Of a stretch of DNA of 64,000 nucleotides, positions 17,691 through 26,824 are shown piece by piece (within the stretch, counting starts at the first letter, position 1; each line of letters starts with the position of its first letter). The stretch spans positions 248,001-312,000 of the forward strand of contig JADJLB010000012.1 in the NCBI GenBank assembly GCA_016705685.1, read 5' to 3'. The position numbers and the translations under genes were made by a program. The notes beneath the pieces were generated by a model. That model had not been told where the DNA came from. It saw only the letters and a program-made list of their open reading frames with translations, and did no database searches. Source of the stretch: Propionivibrio sp. Lineage in GTDB: Bacteria > Pseudomonadota > Gammaproteobacteria > Burkholderiales > Rhodocyclaceae.

Positions 17691-18806
17691 ATGAGTAAAC
17701 GCGTACTGATGGCCAGCACCTCCTACCCTGAAAACGCTCTGGACTGGCGGAGTCGCTTTATTCACAATATGGCCGCTGCGCTGGCAAAGCGTGATGATGT
17801 GGAACTTTCGCTATGGGCGCCGCCCGGTGATTTACCCGCTGATACGACTGTTGTAACCACGCCGTCCGATACGCTTTGGCTGAAGCAGTTGTCCCTTCAT
17901 GGCGGCATTGCTCACCTGCTGCGAACTCGTCGTTCTCTGGCCGCAGGAACAATTGCGAGCTTGTTGATACGGCTTGGCCGGGCCTATCGGCGCCAGCCTG
18001 TTGATGTCGTTCATGCCAATTGGTTGCAGAACGCGCTACCGCTGTGGGGAACGACGACCCCCGCTTTAATCACCGTTCTCGGCAGCGATTTTGGTCTGTT
18101 GCGCCTGCCCGGCATGAAGACCTTGATCCGTGCCATGCTGCGACAACGCCGTGCCATATTGGCACCTAATGCCGACTGGATGAGGCCCGTATTGGAGCAG
18201 GCGTTTGGCGACCTTGCCGAGATTCGACCAATTGTCTTCGGCGTTGACGACTCTTGGTTCGAAGTGGTGCGCCATTTGCCTTCAGACGAGAGCCATCATT
18301 GGCTGGCAATCACTCGCTTGACCAGAAACAAGATCGGCGACCTGTTCAACTGGGGCGAGGGATTATTTGATAAAACTCGTCAATTGCATTTGTTCGGCCC
18401 GATGCAGGAGCAGGTCGAACTGCCTCCCTGGGTTCATTATCACGGCCCGACGAATCCGGACGATCTCCTGAAGCGTTGGTTCCCACTTGCTTGCGGCCTG
18501 ATCACCCTGAGCCATCATGACGAAGGGCGGCCGCAGGTGATGCTGGAAGCCATGGCCGCCGGCCTGCCCGTGCTCGCCTCCGATCTGCCTGCCCATCGCG
18601 ATATGCTGCAACAGGGTCAGACCGGCTGGCTTGCCGCCACCCGCGACGATTTCATCAAGGGACTGGGCTGGCTGGAGGACCCGGTGAATAATCAATCGGT
18701 CGGACAAGCTGGCCGCCAGTGGGTCAAGGATTCAATCGGAACCTGGGACGACTGCGCTGGCCGCTATGCCGCTGCCTACCAAAGCCTGCTGGAGAATGAA
18801 CAGTGA
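17691..18806 (+). CDS. GT4 family glycosyltransferase
   Basis: 371 residues from ATG 17691, giving MSKRVLMASTSYPE; the longer in-frame extension overlaps the upstream gene and is unsupported. The GT-B fold shows HANWLQNALPLWG in the N-terminal half and, near residue 280, the GT4 donor-binding block GLITLSHHDEGRPQVMLEAMAAGLPVLASD with the E-x7-E pair (E in DEG and E in MLEAM). Acceptor and sugar are unknown. The stop overlaps the following epimerase-like gene by 4 bases, so the two are co-expressed. Confidence 0.85.
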   Translation: MSKRVLMASTSYPENALDWRSRFIHNMAAALAKRDDVELSLWAPPGDLPADTTVVTTPSDTLWLKQLSLHGGIAHLLRTRRSLAAGTIASLLIRLGRAYRRQPVDVVHANWLQNALPLWGTTTPALITVLGSDFGLLRLPGMKTLIRAMLRQRRAILAPNADWMRPVLEQAFGDLAEIRPIVFGVDDSWFEVVRHLPSDESHHWLAITRLTRNKIGDLFNWGEGLFDKTRQLHLFGPMQEQVELPPWVHYHGPTNPDDLLKRWFPLACGLITLSHHDEGRPQVMLEAMAAGLPVLASDLPAHRDMLQQGQTGWLAATRDDFIKGLGWLEDPVNNQSVGQAGRQWVKDSIGTWDDCAGRYAAAYQSLLENEQ

Positions 18807-19657
18807 GCCGTGATGGCGTGTTGCTGCTCGGTGGCACCGGCTTTATCGGCAGGGCATTGGCCGCGCGCTTGAAGAGAGACGACATAGGTGCGCATATCGT
18901 GGGCCGCAATGACGGTGATTTGCTTGAAACCGCGATACCCGGATGTGGAACGGTGATCCACCTGGCCTCCGCGACGACCCCGGGTTCTTCGGCAAGGCAT
19001 CCAAACCTCGAACTTGGCAACCTCGCCTTGACCCTGCGCTTGCTGGAGTTACTGGAAAATCAGCCAGAGACCCATCTGATATTCTTTTCCTCCGGAGGTA
19101 CGGTATACGGCAACCCCGACCGCCTACCGGTCACGGAAGACGCGCCAATTGCACCATTGTCCAACCACGGCGCTGGCAAGGCCGCGCAAGAAGTCTTTTG
19201 CCAGGCCTTTCGTTCCCGAGGCCATGCCGTCACCATTCTGCGTCCGTCGAACGCCTACGGTCCGGGCCAGACCCTGCGCCAAGGCTTCGGGCTGGTGCGT
19301 ACGCTGCTCGAACATGCGACCAACGAGACGCCATTCCAGATTTGGGGCGATGGTGAAAGTGTCCGCGACTTCATCTATATCGACGACATTGTCGAGGCCA
19401 CCGCGCGCCTGATCAAACTCCCGCAGGATTCAGGCACCTACAACCTCGGCAGCGGCATGGGTTACAGCATCAACCAGATCCTGGACATTGTCAGGACGAT
19501 CAGCGGAAAGACGCTGAAGGCGGTCTACCGCGCGACGCGAAGCATCGATGTCCGCAATGTCGTGTTGGATAGCACACGACTCAGTACTCTCCTTTCCTGG
19601 ACGCCTCAAGTCGGTCTGGAAGACGGGGTGAGGCGCACTCTAGCATCGCTTAACTGA
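18803..19657 (+). CDS. NAD-dependent epimerase/dehydratase-like protein with altered active site
   Basis: 284 residues starting with GTG that overlaps the upstream TGA. An extended SDR Rossmann fold is clear: LLLGGTGFIGRALAARL at residues 5-21, VIHLASATTPGSS, FFSSGGTVYGNP, and LRPSNAYGPGQTL with VRDFIYIDDIVEATARLI later. The catalytic Tyr-x3-Lys motif, however, reads His-Gly-Ala-Gly-Lys (PLSNHGAGKAAQE), so the tyrosine is replaced by histidine while the lysine is kept. The family interconverts or dehydrates nucleotide sugars, but loss of Tyr normally abolishes hydride transfer. It may be a non-catalytic sugar-binding relative or use another base. Confidence 0.8.
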   Translation: MSRDGVLLLGGTGFIGRALAARLKRDDIGAHIVGRNDGDLLETAIPGCGTVIHLASATTPGSSARHPNLELGNLALTLRLLELLENQPETHLIFFSSGGTVYGNPDRLPVTEDAPIAPLSNHGAGKAAQEVFCQAFRSRGHAVTILRPSNAYGPGQTLRQGFGLVRTLLEHATNETPFQIWGDGESVRDFIYIDDIVEATARLIKLPQDSGTYNLGSGMGYSINQILDIVRTISGKTLKAVYRATRSIDVRNVVLDSTRLSTLLSWTPQVGLEDGVRRTLASLN

Positions 19658-19678
19658 GACTTAGCGGCTCGCTGATAG

Positions 19679-19709
19679 CGAAATTTCGGATAGATGCTCC
19701 GAGATTTCG
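19679..19709. promoter_or_regulatory. Inverted repeat upstream of AAA+/DUF4143 ATPase gene
   Basis: CGAAATTTCGG (19679-19689) and CCGAGATTTCG (19699-19709) pair at ten of eleven positions around a nine-base loop. The repeat ends 15 bases before the ATG and has no T-run, so an operator is more likely than a terminator, although termination of the preceding operon is possible. The other DUF4143 gene in this window also has an inverted repeat at its start. Confidence 0.45.
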
Positions 19710-19724
19710 TGCTATTGTTCAAGA

Positions 19725-20885
19725 ATGATCGATCGACAACGCCATCTAGACGAAGTAGTGGCCAAGCTTCGCCAATTTCCTGTTGTGGCTTTGCTGGGCT
19801 CTCGTCAGGTGGGCAAGACAACCTTGGCACGCCAGTTGGCAGAGAAATGGAGCGGACCAACTCAGCGTTTCGATCTGGAAGACCCCGACGATCAAGCTCG
19901 TTTGGGCGACCCCTCCTTTGTGCTGCGTCCATTGACCGGGTTGGTTGTACTTGATGAAATTCAGATACGACCTGATCTTTTCCCATTGCTCCGAGTGCTT
20001 GCCGATAGAGCTGAAACACCCGCGCGCTTTCTCATTCTGGGCAGCGCCGCACCGGAACTGCTTCGCAATACAGCGGAGAGCCTGGCCGGCCGAGTGACTT
20101 TTCATGAACTCGACGGGCTGGGTCTTGATGAACTGGCGCTGGATCAACTGGACAAGCGTTGGGTACGCGGTGGATACCCGCGTGCATTTTTGGCTGAAGA
20201 TATCGATGCCAGCCGGGCATGGCGTGAAGCCTTCATCCGCACCTATCTTGAACGTGATTTACCTCAACTGGGGATCCATCTCCCCGCCCTGACCTTGCGT
20301 CGATTCTGGACCATGCTCGGTCATTATCATGGCCAAACCTGGAACGGGAGCGAGCTTGCACGATCCTTGGGAGTCAGCGACAAGACGGTTTCGCGCTATC
20401 TCGATATTCTTGAGGGTACATTCATGACCTGGAGATTGCGCCCATGGCACACCAATCAGGGAAAGAGAGAGATCAAGGCTCCCAAGGTCTATCTGACCGA
20501 CACCGGCATTCTGCACAGCCTCCTGGGAATTGCCACAGAGCACGATCTATTGGCGCATCCAAAGTGTGGTGCGTCATGGGAAGGCTTTGTGCTGCATGAG
20601 ATCATTCGACACACCAATGCCCGGCGAGACGAGGTATTCTTCTGGGCGCTCCACTCCGGCGCCGAGCTGGATTTAATGATCACGCGCAACGGTCGCCGGC
20701 TGGGGTTCGAAGCAAAACTGACCCGTTCTCCCAAAGCAACGCCGTCCATGCGTTCAGCGCAAGCTGCATTGAAGCTGGAGCATCTCTACGTCGTGTGCCA
20801 CGGCCAAGGCGAGCCCTGGCCATTGGCTCAAGGGATAAGCGCAGTACCATTGAGCGCGCTTCACAGCATGGAGTTTGCCGCGTGA
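19725..20885 (+). CDS. AAA+ ATPase with DUF4143 domain (first copy)
   Basis: 386 residues. The N-terminal ATPase has Walker A LLGSRQVGKTT near residue 24, Walker B LVVLDEIQ near 70 and a sensor-like LILGSAAPELL. A helix-turn-helix-like linker SLGVSDKTVSRYLDILEG lies near residue 210, then the DUF4143 region. The C-terminus has ELDLMI followed by GFEAK, the D-x(n)-E-x-K pattern of PD-(D/E)xK nuclease folds. The family is widespread and its role is unsettled, with suggestions of defence, recombination or toxin-like function. It sits in a glycosyltransferase operon; its stop overlaps the next GTG start. A second, divergent copy lies at 55623-56825. Confidence 0.85.
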   Translation: MIDRQRHLDEVVAKLRQFPVVALLGSRQVGKTTLARQLAEKWSGPTQRFDLEDPDDQARLGDPSFVLRPLTGLVVLDEIQIRPDLFPLLRVLADRAETPARFLILGSAAPELLRNTAESLAGRVTFHELDGLGLDELALDQLDKRWVRGGYPRAFLAEDIDASRAWREAFIRTYLERDLPQLGIHLPALTLRRFWTMLGHYHGQTWNGSELARSLGVSDKTVSRYLDILEGTFMTWRLRPWHTNQGKREIKAPKVYLTDTGILHSLLGIATEHDLLAHPKCGASWEGFVLHEIIRHTNARRDEVFFWALHSGAELDLMITRNGRRLGFEAKLTRSPKATPSMRSAQAALKLEHLYVVCHGQGEPWPLAQGISAVPLSALHSMEFAA

Positions 20886-21916
20886 ACCGTTCCCGCGCAG
20901 GTAGCGACGAACCAATAGTTTCTGTCTGCATTGCCAACTTCAATGGCATGGATGTCATAGACGACTGCCTGCGCTCGGTGCTGCAGCAGGAAGGTGATAT
21001 CCCGATCGAGATTCTGGTTCATGACGATGCCTCCAGCGATGGCTCTGCCGCCCATATCCGGAACGAATACCCAGATGTAAGGCTGATCGAAAGCGCGGAA
21101 AACGTGGGCTTCTGCATCGCCAACAACCGCATGGCGGCCGAAGCCAACGGCAAATATTTGCTGTTGCTCAACAACGATGCAGCGCTCTTCCCGGATGCCC
21201 TGAAGACCTTGCTCGTCGAGGCTGAACGGCTTGCCCGGCCGGCCATCCTCGGCGTTCCACAATACAATGCCGAAACCGGTGAGCTGATCGACATCGGCAG
21301 CCTGCTCGACCCGTTTCTCAACCCCGTACCCAACAAAGATCCTGGGCGAAGCGCAGTAGGAATGGTGATGGGTGCCTGCCTGTGGGTTCCACGAACGCTT
21401 TGGCTGGAACTCGGCGGATTTCCAGAATGGTTCGGAAGCATTGGCGAAGACTTGTATCTCTGCTGTCGTGCACGACTGGCAGGCCACCGGGTAAACGCGA
21501 TAGGCACTTCAGGCTATCGCCATCATGTCGGGCAAAGCTTTGGCGGAGGGAAGGTGCGGCAGGGGAAATTGGTTACAACCTATCGACGCCGTGCGTTGTC
21601 GGAGCGCAATAGGACGTTTGTCATGCTACTTACCTATCCAACTTCAATGCTGCTCGCACTATTGCCGTTGCATATCGCCACCATCTTCCTGGAAGGAGCT
21701 CTGCTTGCACTCATCAAACGCAGTCCAAGCGCTTGGCTGGTAATCTACGCCCCGTTGCTGCCGGCAGTGTGGCGTGAGCGGGAACGGCTTGTAGCGCTGC
21801 GCAACGAAATCCAGGGCATCAAGGAAATCACAACTCGATCGTTCCTTGGTCCTTTCCGCGGGATGCCCTGGAAGTTGGAAATGCTAGTGAAGCATGGACC
21901 GCCTGAGATCAAATAG
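20882..21916 (+). CDS. GT2 family glycosyltransferase, rhamnosyltransferase-like
   Basis: 344 residues from GTG 20882, which overlaps the preceding stop; the longer open frame runs back into the ATPase gene and is rejected. The GT-A motifs are VSVCIANFNGMDVIDDCLRS, ILVHDDASSDGS, the LLLNNDAAL nucleotide/metal motif near residue 98, and GEDLYLCCRARLAGHRV near 200, as in Wbb-type rhamnosyltransferases. A hydrophobic C-terminal segment around residues 245-275 (MLLTYPTSMLLALLPLHIAT) probably ties it to the membrane. It ends the plus-strand block and converges on the polysaccharide cluster. Substrate unknown. Confidence 0.85.
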   Translation: MNRSRAGSDEPIVSVCIANFNGMDVIDDCLRSVLQQEGDIPIEILVHDDASSDGSAAHIRNEYPDVRLIESAENVGFCIANNRMAAEANGKYLLLLNNDAALFPDALKTLLVEAERLARPAILGVPQYNAETGELIDIGSLLDPFLNPVPNKDPGRSAVGMVMGACLWVPRTLWLELGGFPEWFGSIGEDLYLCCRARLAGHRVNAIGTSGYRHHVGQSFGGGKVRQGKLVTTYRRRALSERNRTFVMLLTYPTSMLLALLPLHIATIFLEGALLALIKRSPSAWLVIYAPLLPAVWRERERLVALRNEIQGIKEITTRSFLGPFRGMPWKLEMLVKHGPPEIK

Positions 21917-21948
21917 AGCAACTGCTGCCGCCCTGCCGTACCTGAGGC

Positions 21949-22914
21949 TCATTTATTGAAGAGATCGAGAGCAACACTTCCCCAATTCCGTGAGAATCTG
22001 GAATAGCCGCCTCGGGTGATTTCGGAAAACACGAGGGGGCTTCGCAATAGGCGAGAACCGGGATATTCGGCGCGCCTTACCAGATGGCCGAGCTTCCCCC
22101 CCAATCGCAACATCACCCACTCGGGCGCATTGACGCTCTCGAGTCGTTCGGCGAGTTGTTGCCAGCGAGCAAACTCCAGCTCGAGGTAATCGCGACGGCT
22201 TACCTTCCGAGCACTCAGCACGTCGCCCAGAAAACTGCGTCGCTCACCGCCGATTGCGTTGTGTCCATGCTGGCGGTAGAACTGCAGGCACTCGTCGATC
22301 ATCGTCAGTTTCTTCGTCCCGGCCAGAATCGCAACTACCCAGGCATCGTAGAGCCAATGCGTTGGTATGGGAAGTAATTGCTCTCGAAGTTCAGCTCGAA
22401 ACGCCACGGTTGCGCCGGCGACTACGTAGTGTTTGAGCAAGACTTGGAACAACCGCCCGTCCGTTGCACGTATCCGTTGGTTCCGATTGAAGCCTACACG
22501 CTCCCACAGGGTATAGCCTAGCGGCGAAAGCGTCGCATCTACCACCTCTGCGTCGCAGCAAATCCAGTCTGCCCCATTGGCAAAGACCTGCGCGAAACGC
22601 GCCAGCTTCTCTGGCAGCCACACGTCATCCTGGTCGCAAAGGGCAATTACACTCCCCTTGCAAAGGCGTATGGCCTGCTCGAAATTCTGCCTGATACCCA
22701 GCCTCCTCTGGTTGCGATACAGGCGCACGGGAAATTGAGCCGTATTGGAAAACACCTCCAGTATGCGACAGGTGGAATCCTCTGATGCGTCATCGCACAC
22801 CACCAGTTCGGCCGGAAGATAACTTTGCTTTGCGAGGCTCGACAGCTGTTCAGCGAGGAATCGCTCGCCATTACAGGTGCACATAGCAACTGATATATTG
22901 GTCGGCTCAAACAT
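21949..22914 (-). CDS. GT2 family glycosyltransferase
   Basis: 321 residues with an N-terminal GT-A fold: SVAMCTCNGERFLAEQLSSLAKQ, LVVCDDASEDST, and ALCDQDDVWLPEKLARF near residue 92, where DQDD is the DxD metal site. This pattern matches rhamnosyl- or galactosyltransferases of O-antigen clusters. It is the last gene of the minus-strand polysaccharide operon, 18 bases after the double GT2 gene. No membrane helix is obvious. Sugar specificity cannot be read from the sequence. Confidence 0.85.
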   Translation of the reverse strand: MFEPTNISVAMCTCNGERFLAEQLSSLAKQSYLPAELVVCDDASEDSTCRILEVFSNTAQFPVRLYRNQRRLGIRQNFEQAIRLCKGSVIALCDQDDVWLPEKLARFAQVFANGADWICCDAEVVDATLSPLGYTLWERVGFNRNQRIRATDGRLFQVLLKHYVVAGATVAFRAELREQLLPIPTHWLYDAWVVAILAGTKKLTMIDECLQFYRQHGHNAIGGERRSFLGDVLSARKVSRRDYLELEFARWQQLAERLESVNAPEWVMLRLGGKLGHLVRRAEYPGSRLLRSPLVFSEITRGGYSRFSRNWGSVALDLFNK

Positions 22915-22932
22915 GACGACGGTGGCTTCTGC

Positions 22933-24876
22933 CTAAGGATTGATTCCTGCCGAGTGCTTTCGTCGAATGCGATCCCCTTGCGAGCACCATGGCTTTGTCT
23001 TGCGTGGCCTTGACGCGAGATTTGGCCAACTATTTTCTAGAGTTAGATTGACATTGTGTGCTGGATCGTACTCGAGCACATGGCCCCAGCGCGCTTCCAT
23101 ATATGCGACTTCCCTCTGGAAACGTAATTGCTTTTCCCGTGTATCTTCTGGACCGCGCGTCGCTGATTCGTGATGGTAGAGTTCGGCATAAGGTGTCCAC
23201 AGATTTCGATATCCACGCTCTAAGAGTCTTAAGCAGAAATCTACATCGTTGAATGCAATAGTGAGATTTACCTCGTCAAGGCCCTTCACTTCTTCGAAGA
23301 TATCCTTCCGAACCACGAGGCACGCGGCCGTTACCGCAGAAACATTCTGTACAAGCATGAGGCGAGCCATATAACCGAACGAGTGCCTTTCAGTTCCTGA
23401 ATACGGATGGCCAGCGATTCCACCCAAGCCCAATATTACGCCCGCATGTTGAATTGTTTCGTTAGGATAGTAAAGTTTTGCGCCAACGGCACCAATGCCA
23501 GGGCGAGCTGCTTGTCCGACCATCTCATCTAGCCAGTCTTCTGAAATGGTTTCAATGTCGTTATTCATAAGGCACAAATATGCTCCACGAGACTCCCTAG
23601 CAGCGAAATTGTTTAGGGCTGAGTAATTAAATGGGAAATCAAAACGAAGCACTCGAGTATCCTCAGAGCGCGAGACTTGCTCCAGATAGCCTAGTGTCTT
23701 CGGGTCGTCTGATTGGTTATCGACAATCAAGATTTCATAACGCGGGTATCGTGTTCTTTTGCGTAGGCTATCGATACAACGCCGCAACAGGTGCAGACCA
23801 TTGCGAGTCGGAATTACAATGGAAACTAGAGGCGCGGGAGAGGGGGTTACGCGTTTAATACGAAAATACTCCCCTGCAGTTCGAAACACTAGTCCTTGCT
23901 GTCCAGTTCTTTCGAGGTGATCGCGTAATCCTTTCGCTGCCGCCTGAAAGGCGTAAGGCTTCTCGTTTGCAGTAGCAGCAGTTGATCCTGAAACGGCGCG
24001 CCAGTGGTACAAAACATACGGTATATGGCAGATGCGCGAGGCGGGAATGCACTCGCTTATCCTCAAGAGCAAATCCCAGTCCTGCGCACCTTCGTAGCCT
24101 TCACGAAGCCCTCCGAGACTACGGACAAGTGCCGTTCGATATACACAAAGGTGGTTGACCATGTTCTGCCCATTAACGAGATCTGGGTTCCAGTCTGGCT
24201 TAAAGTGGGGTCCGTACCGGCGGTTTGATTCATCAATCTTGTCTTCGTCGCTGTAAAGCAGATCCAATTCAGAATTGTCATTCAGTGCGTTAGCAACCAT
24301 ATAGAGCGCGTGATCTGGCATTTCATCATCGTGATCTAAGAAAACGACAAACTCACCACTGGCAAGCCCCAAGGCGGAATTTGAGGCTGCGGAAATATGC
24401 CCATTCAACTCACGATAGATGACATGCATGCGATGGTCGAGATGTCTGTATTCTTCCAGCACGGCGCGGACATGCGGGTCAGTTGAAGCATCGTCAGCAA
24501 TACATAGCTCCCAGAACGGATAGAGCTGTCTGCGCACCGACTCAATGGCACGCCTTAACCATCGTTCCGGCGTGTTGTAAGTAGGCATGAGCACGGAAAG
24601 CAGGGGGCGGCTACCGAATGCAGAAATATGCTTCTGGATAGCTCTTTGATCCTCCGCACTGAAAGTATCATGAAGCGCAATCCATTGCTCGTATGTCACG
24701 TGAACTTGTGCAAACCTTAGAAGCTCTCGCCTCAATCCGTGCCAGCCTTGTCTGCAAAGAACTCTAAAGGCCAGCCGAATCAGGGCGATCCGATTCCTCC
24801 GCCGGGCGAACGCTGCGATTGATTGAATTAGTGTCGCTGTCAAGTCATACATGCGGGACCGAAGTTGAGAGCTCAT
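22933..24876 (-). CDS. Double-domain GT2 glycosyltransferase
   Basis: 647 residues with two GT-A domains in tandem. The first (about residues 90-330) has LLSVLMPTYNTPERWL, CIADDASTDPHV and VFLDHDDEMPDHAL. The second (about 360-610) has LVSIVIPTRNGLHLL, ILIVDNQSDDPKT, YLCLMNNDIETISEDWLDEM, and later NDVDFCLRLLERGYRNLWTPYAELYHHES. Both DxD-type sites look intact, so the protein may add two residues or alternate linkages, as in chain-extending polymerases of ABC-exported polysaccharides. The start overlaps the upstream GT2 stop by 4 bases. Base composition is AT-richer than the flanking housekeeping genes. Confidence 0.88.
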   Translation of the reverse strand: MSSQLRSRMYDLTATLIQSIAAFARRRNRIALIRLAFRVLCRQGWHGLRRELLRFAQVHVTYEQWIALHDTFSAEDQRAIQKHISAFGSRPLLSVLMPTYNTPERWLRRAIESVRRQLYPFWELCIADDASTDPHVRAVLEEYRHLDHRMHVIYRELNGHISAASNSALGLASGEFVVFLDHDDEMPDHALYMVANALNDNSELDLLYSDEDKIDESNRRYGPHFKPDWNPDLVNGQNMVNHLCVYRTALVRSLGGLREGYEGAQDWDLLLRISECIPASRICHIPYVLYHWRAVSGSTAATANEKPYAFQAAAKGLRDHLERTGQQGLVFRTAGEYFRIKRVTPSPAPLVSIVIPTRNGLHLLRRCIDSLRKRTRYPRYEILIVDNQSDDPKTLGYLEQVSRSEDTRVLRFDFPFNYSALNNFAARESRGAYLCLMNNDIETISEDWLDEMVGQAARPGIGAVGAKLYYPNETIQHAGVILGLGGIAGHPYSGTERHSFGYMARLMLVQNVSAVTAACLVVRKDIFEEVKGLDEVNLTIAFNDVDFCLRLLERGYRNLWTPYAELYHHESATRGPEDTREKQLRFQREVAYMEARWGHVLEYDPAHNVNLTLENSWPNLASRPRKTKPWCSQGDRIRRKHSAGINP

Positions 24877-26006
24877 GCCTTTTGAGTTACCCCGCGCAAG
24901 ATCTTCGACACTACCTTAGTACAAAAACGCATTGGTTTCGTTATTCGCCAGGAAAAAGTATTCTTTACGCGACGCAATTCAGCCTTCAGTGCTCGGGATT
25001 CACACTCGACCCGGTATAGGTCGGTGTTACCAAAATAGTCATATTGGCCTGACCGCTCTATGAGATCTAGATAGCGGAAACCATACCCGTCGAGAGTTGC
25101 AACCATCCTTTCGTCCAACATCAGAGCAAAAAGTAGCTCAAGGCCGAAAGCGCGTTGCGTATCCCCGCCCACATCAAGCGCATGAATTGCCAACTGGTAA
25201 GAAAGAGGAGTGCCTAGGGGATAGCGATTGCGAGTGTCCGGGAAAATCCTCAACAGGTCCTTCTCATTCTCAATCTTCAAATAGTTGCGTAGAACTTGCA
25301 TCCACTCATTTCTCCCGCGCACCATTGTCTCAGCCCTGTGGCCGCTCTGATTTGCTTCACCGGCACGAACGCGGAACTTGACCAACGGCTCATCCAAAAT
25401 GTGGATTTCGTGTTGCAGGCACATTCTGATCCACAAGTCGAAATCCGTGAGTTGCCCCAGGCGACGATCATAAAGTCCAACGCTTAGATAGGCTGAGCGA
25501 CGAGCCAGTACGCTCGGATGGCATAAGCAGTTTCCGTGAAGAAAGAAGTGTCGCAACCATTCAAATCGGGTGCGGTTCTGCTGCCGAAAGATAGACGCGT
25601 AGAAATGGTCGGGATCAGCGAACGGGGCGCCCTCTTCGTCAATGATGTCGGCCCGTGTAAACACCGCCGCGATCTCTGGGTGAGCGTCAAGAAAGGCTAC
25701 CTGTCTCCCCAGCTTCTGCGGCAGGAACATATCGTCGGAATGGTGGATAGCTATATACTCGCCGCGAGCATGCTTACTGATAATTTCATTGAAGCCATAG
25801 GCTCCTCGCATACGTCTAGAATTCTTCATTGCGATAATACGATGATCTTTGTATCTCCTTATGATCTCCCAAGAGTTGTCATCAGAAGCATCGTCAACAA
25901 TAAAAAACTCGAAGTCGCCAAAGGTCTGGTTCAACACACTGTCGATCGCTGCCTCAAGATACTTGGCATGATTGAGGGAAGAAAGTATGACGGAAACCTG
26001 CGGCAT
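24873..26006 (-). CDS. GT2 family glycosyltransferase
   Basis: 377 residues from ATG 26006 (MPQVSVILSSLN), which lies 1 base after the upstream stop; an in-frame ATG at 26045 would overlap the sulfotransferase by 38 bases and adds residues foreign to the family. GT-A motifs are VSVILSSLNHAKYLEAAIDS, FFIVDDASDDNS and IAIHHSDDMFLPQKL. A conserved GNCLCHPSVLARR and LTDFDLWIRMCL block follows. The last 60 residues, with FSWRITKPMRF, resemble tails often seen in such clusters. The substrate is unknown. Confidence 0.85.
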   Translation of the reverse strand: MPQVSVILSSLNHAKYLEAAIDSVLNQTFGDFEFFIVDDASDDNSWEIIRRYKDHRIIAMKNSRRMRGAYGFNEIISKHARGEYIAIHHSDDMFLPQKLGRQVAFLDAHPEIAAVFTRADIIDEEGAPFADPDHFYASIFRQQNRTRFEWLRHFFLHGNCLCHPSVLARRSAYLSVGLYDRRLGQLTDFDLWIRMCLQHEIHILDEPLVKFRVRAGEANQSGHRAETMVRGRNEWMQVLRNYLKIENEKDLLRIFPDTRNRYPLGTPLSYQLAIHALDVGGDTQRAFGLELLFALMLDERMVATLDGYGFRYLDLIERSGQYDYFGNTDLYRVECESRALKAELRRVKNTFSWRITKPMRFCTKVVSKILRGVTQKA

Positions 26007-26007
26007 G

Positions 26008-26823
26008 CTACAAGAAGACCTCGAGTTCAGTCCCACGGATTTCACACAGAATGGCGTCCCGGATATCTGGACTCAGCTCATTTTCCCACCGCTCCGCAAC
26101 GTCTGGTGTTCGAAACACAGTATCAGGGTCATCCACTTCCGTAGTTTGCGAGGACGCGAGGAAGCTTGCCGTTTGACATGGTAGCTCCAGGCCACAAAAA
26201 CTGAATAGTCTTTCTGTAACGCTAAGCGGAGAGCTCACCAGATCCTCGTAGCGAACCAAGTGAAAAGCTTCCGGGGATTCTTGCGAAAGGTACAAGAAAA
26301 GCGATGCCAGCTCCATCCATTTATCAAACCCGAAAAATTCTTCCAGCCTGCCTTGGTTCTTGCTTTGCGCCACCCTCCATTCGCTCCACATATCCCAGGC
26401 CGGATTGAATTCGCGCGGGGTTTTGAGCCAAGAGTTAATTGCGCCACAAGGGTTCCGTACTATGCCAATGATCTTGATCCCTTCTATCTGACTTAGCAGA
26501 GTTTCAATGACATAATGATATCGCACCTCCTTCATTACCAAATGTGACGGCCGAGGAAGTTTGATCATACCTGTTGGGTGAACGCCACGGCTTCGTTGCT
26601 TCGTCTGCAGGATGAATTCATCACTATCGACAGCATACAGTTCGTGAAAAAACCGTTCGGTCTCCGCTTTCGATGACTCCGGATTGATCGCTCCCTTGAA
26701 GCGATACGAGAATAGGGGTTGAAAGCGAAACGCAACGTCAGGATGGCTATTGAAAATCTGCCCGAGCCATGATGTTCCCGAGCGTGGAGCCCCGTGGATG
26801 GAAACTATACGGAACGGCAGCAT
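26008..26823 (-). CDS. Sulfotransferase-family protein
   Basis: 271 residues. The 5'-phosphosulfate binding loop is IHGAPRSGTSWLGQI at residues 8-22, and the 3'-phosphate site appears as GIVRNPCGAINSWL near residue 138, where R and the serine that follows are the PAPS contacts. These define PAPS-dependent sulfotransferases. It lies 1 base from both neighbours in a tight operon with GT2, WbqC and aminotransferase genes. A cysC gene at the head of the same operon would supply PAPS. The acceptor is probably the polysaccharide or one of its sugars; this is inferred from context. Confidence 0.82.
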   Translation of the reverse strand: MLPFRIVSIHGAPRSGTSWLGQIFNSHPDVAFRFQPLFSYRFKGAINPESSKAETERFFHELYAVDSDEFILQTKQRSRGVHPTGMIKLPRPSHLVMKEVRYHYVIETLLSQIEGIKIIGIVRNPCGAINSWLKTPREFNPAWDMWSEWRVAQSKNQGRLEEFFGFDKWMELASLFLYLSQESPEAFHLVRYEDLVSSPLSVTERLFSFCGLELPCQTASFLASSQTTEVDDPDTVFRTPDVAERWENELSPDIRDAILCEIRGTELEVFL

Positions 26824-26824
26824 T

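Noticed and set aside
19725-20885. DUF4143 gene as an insertion sequence or transposase
   Set aside because: No transposase motif, terminal repeats around the gene or target-site duplication could be found for either copy.
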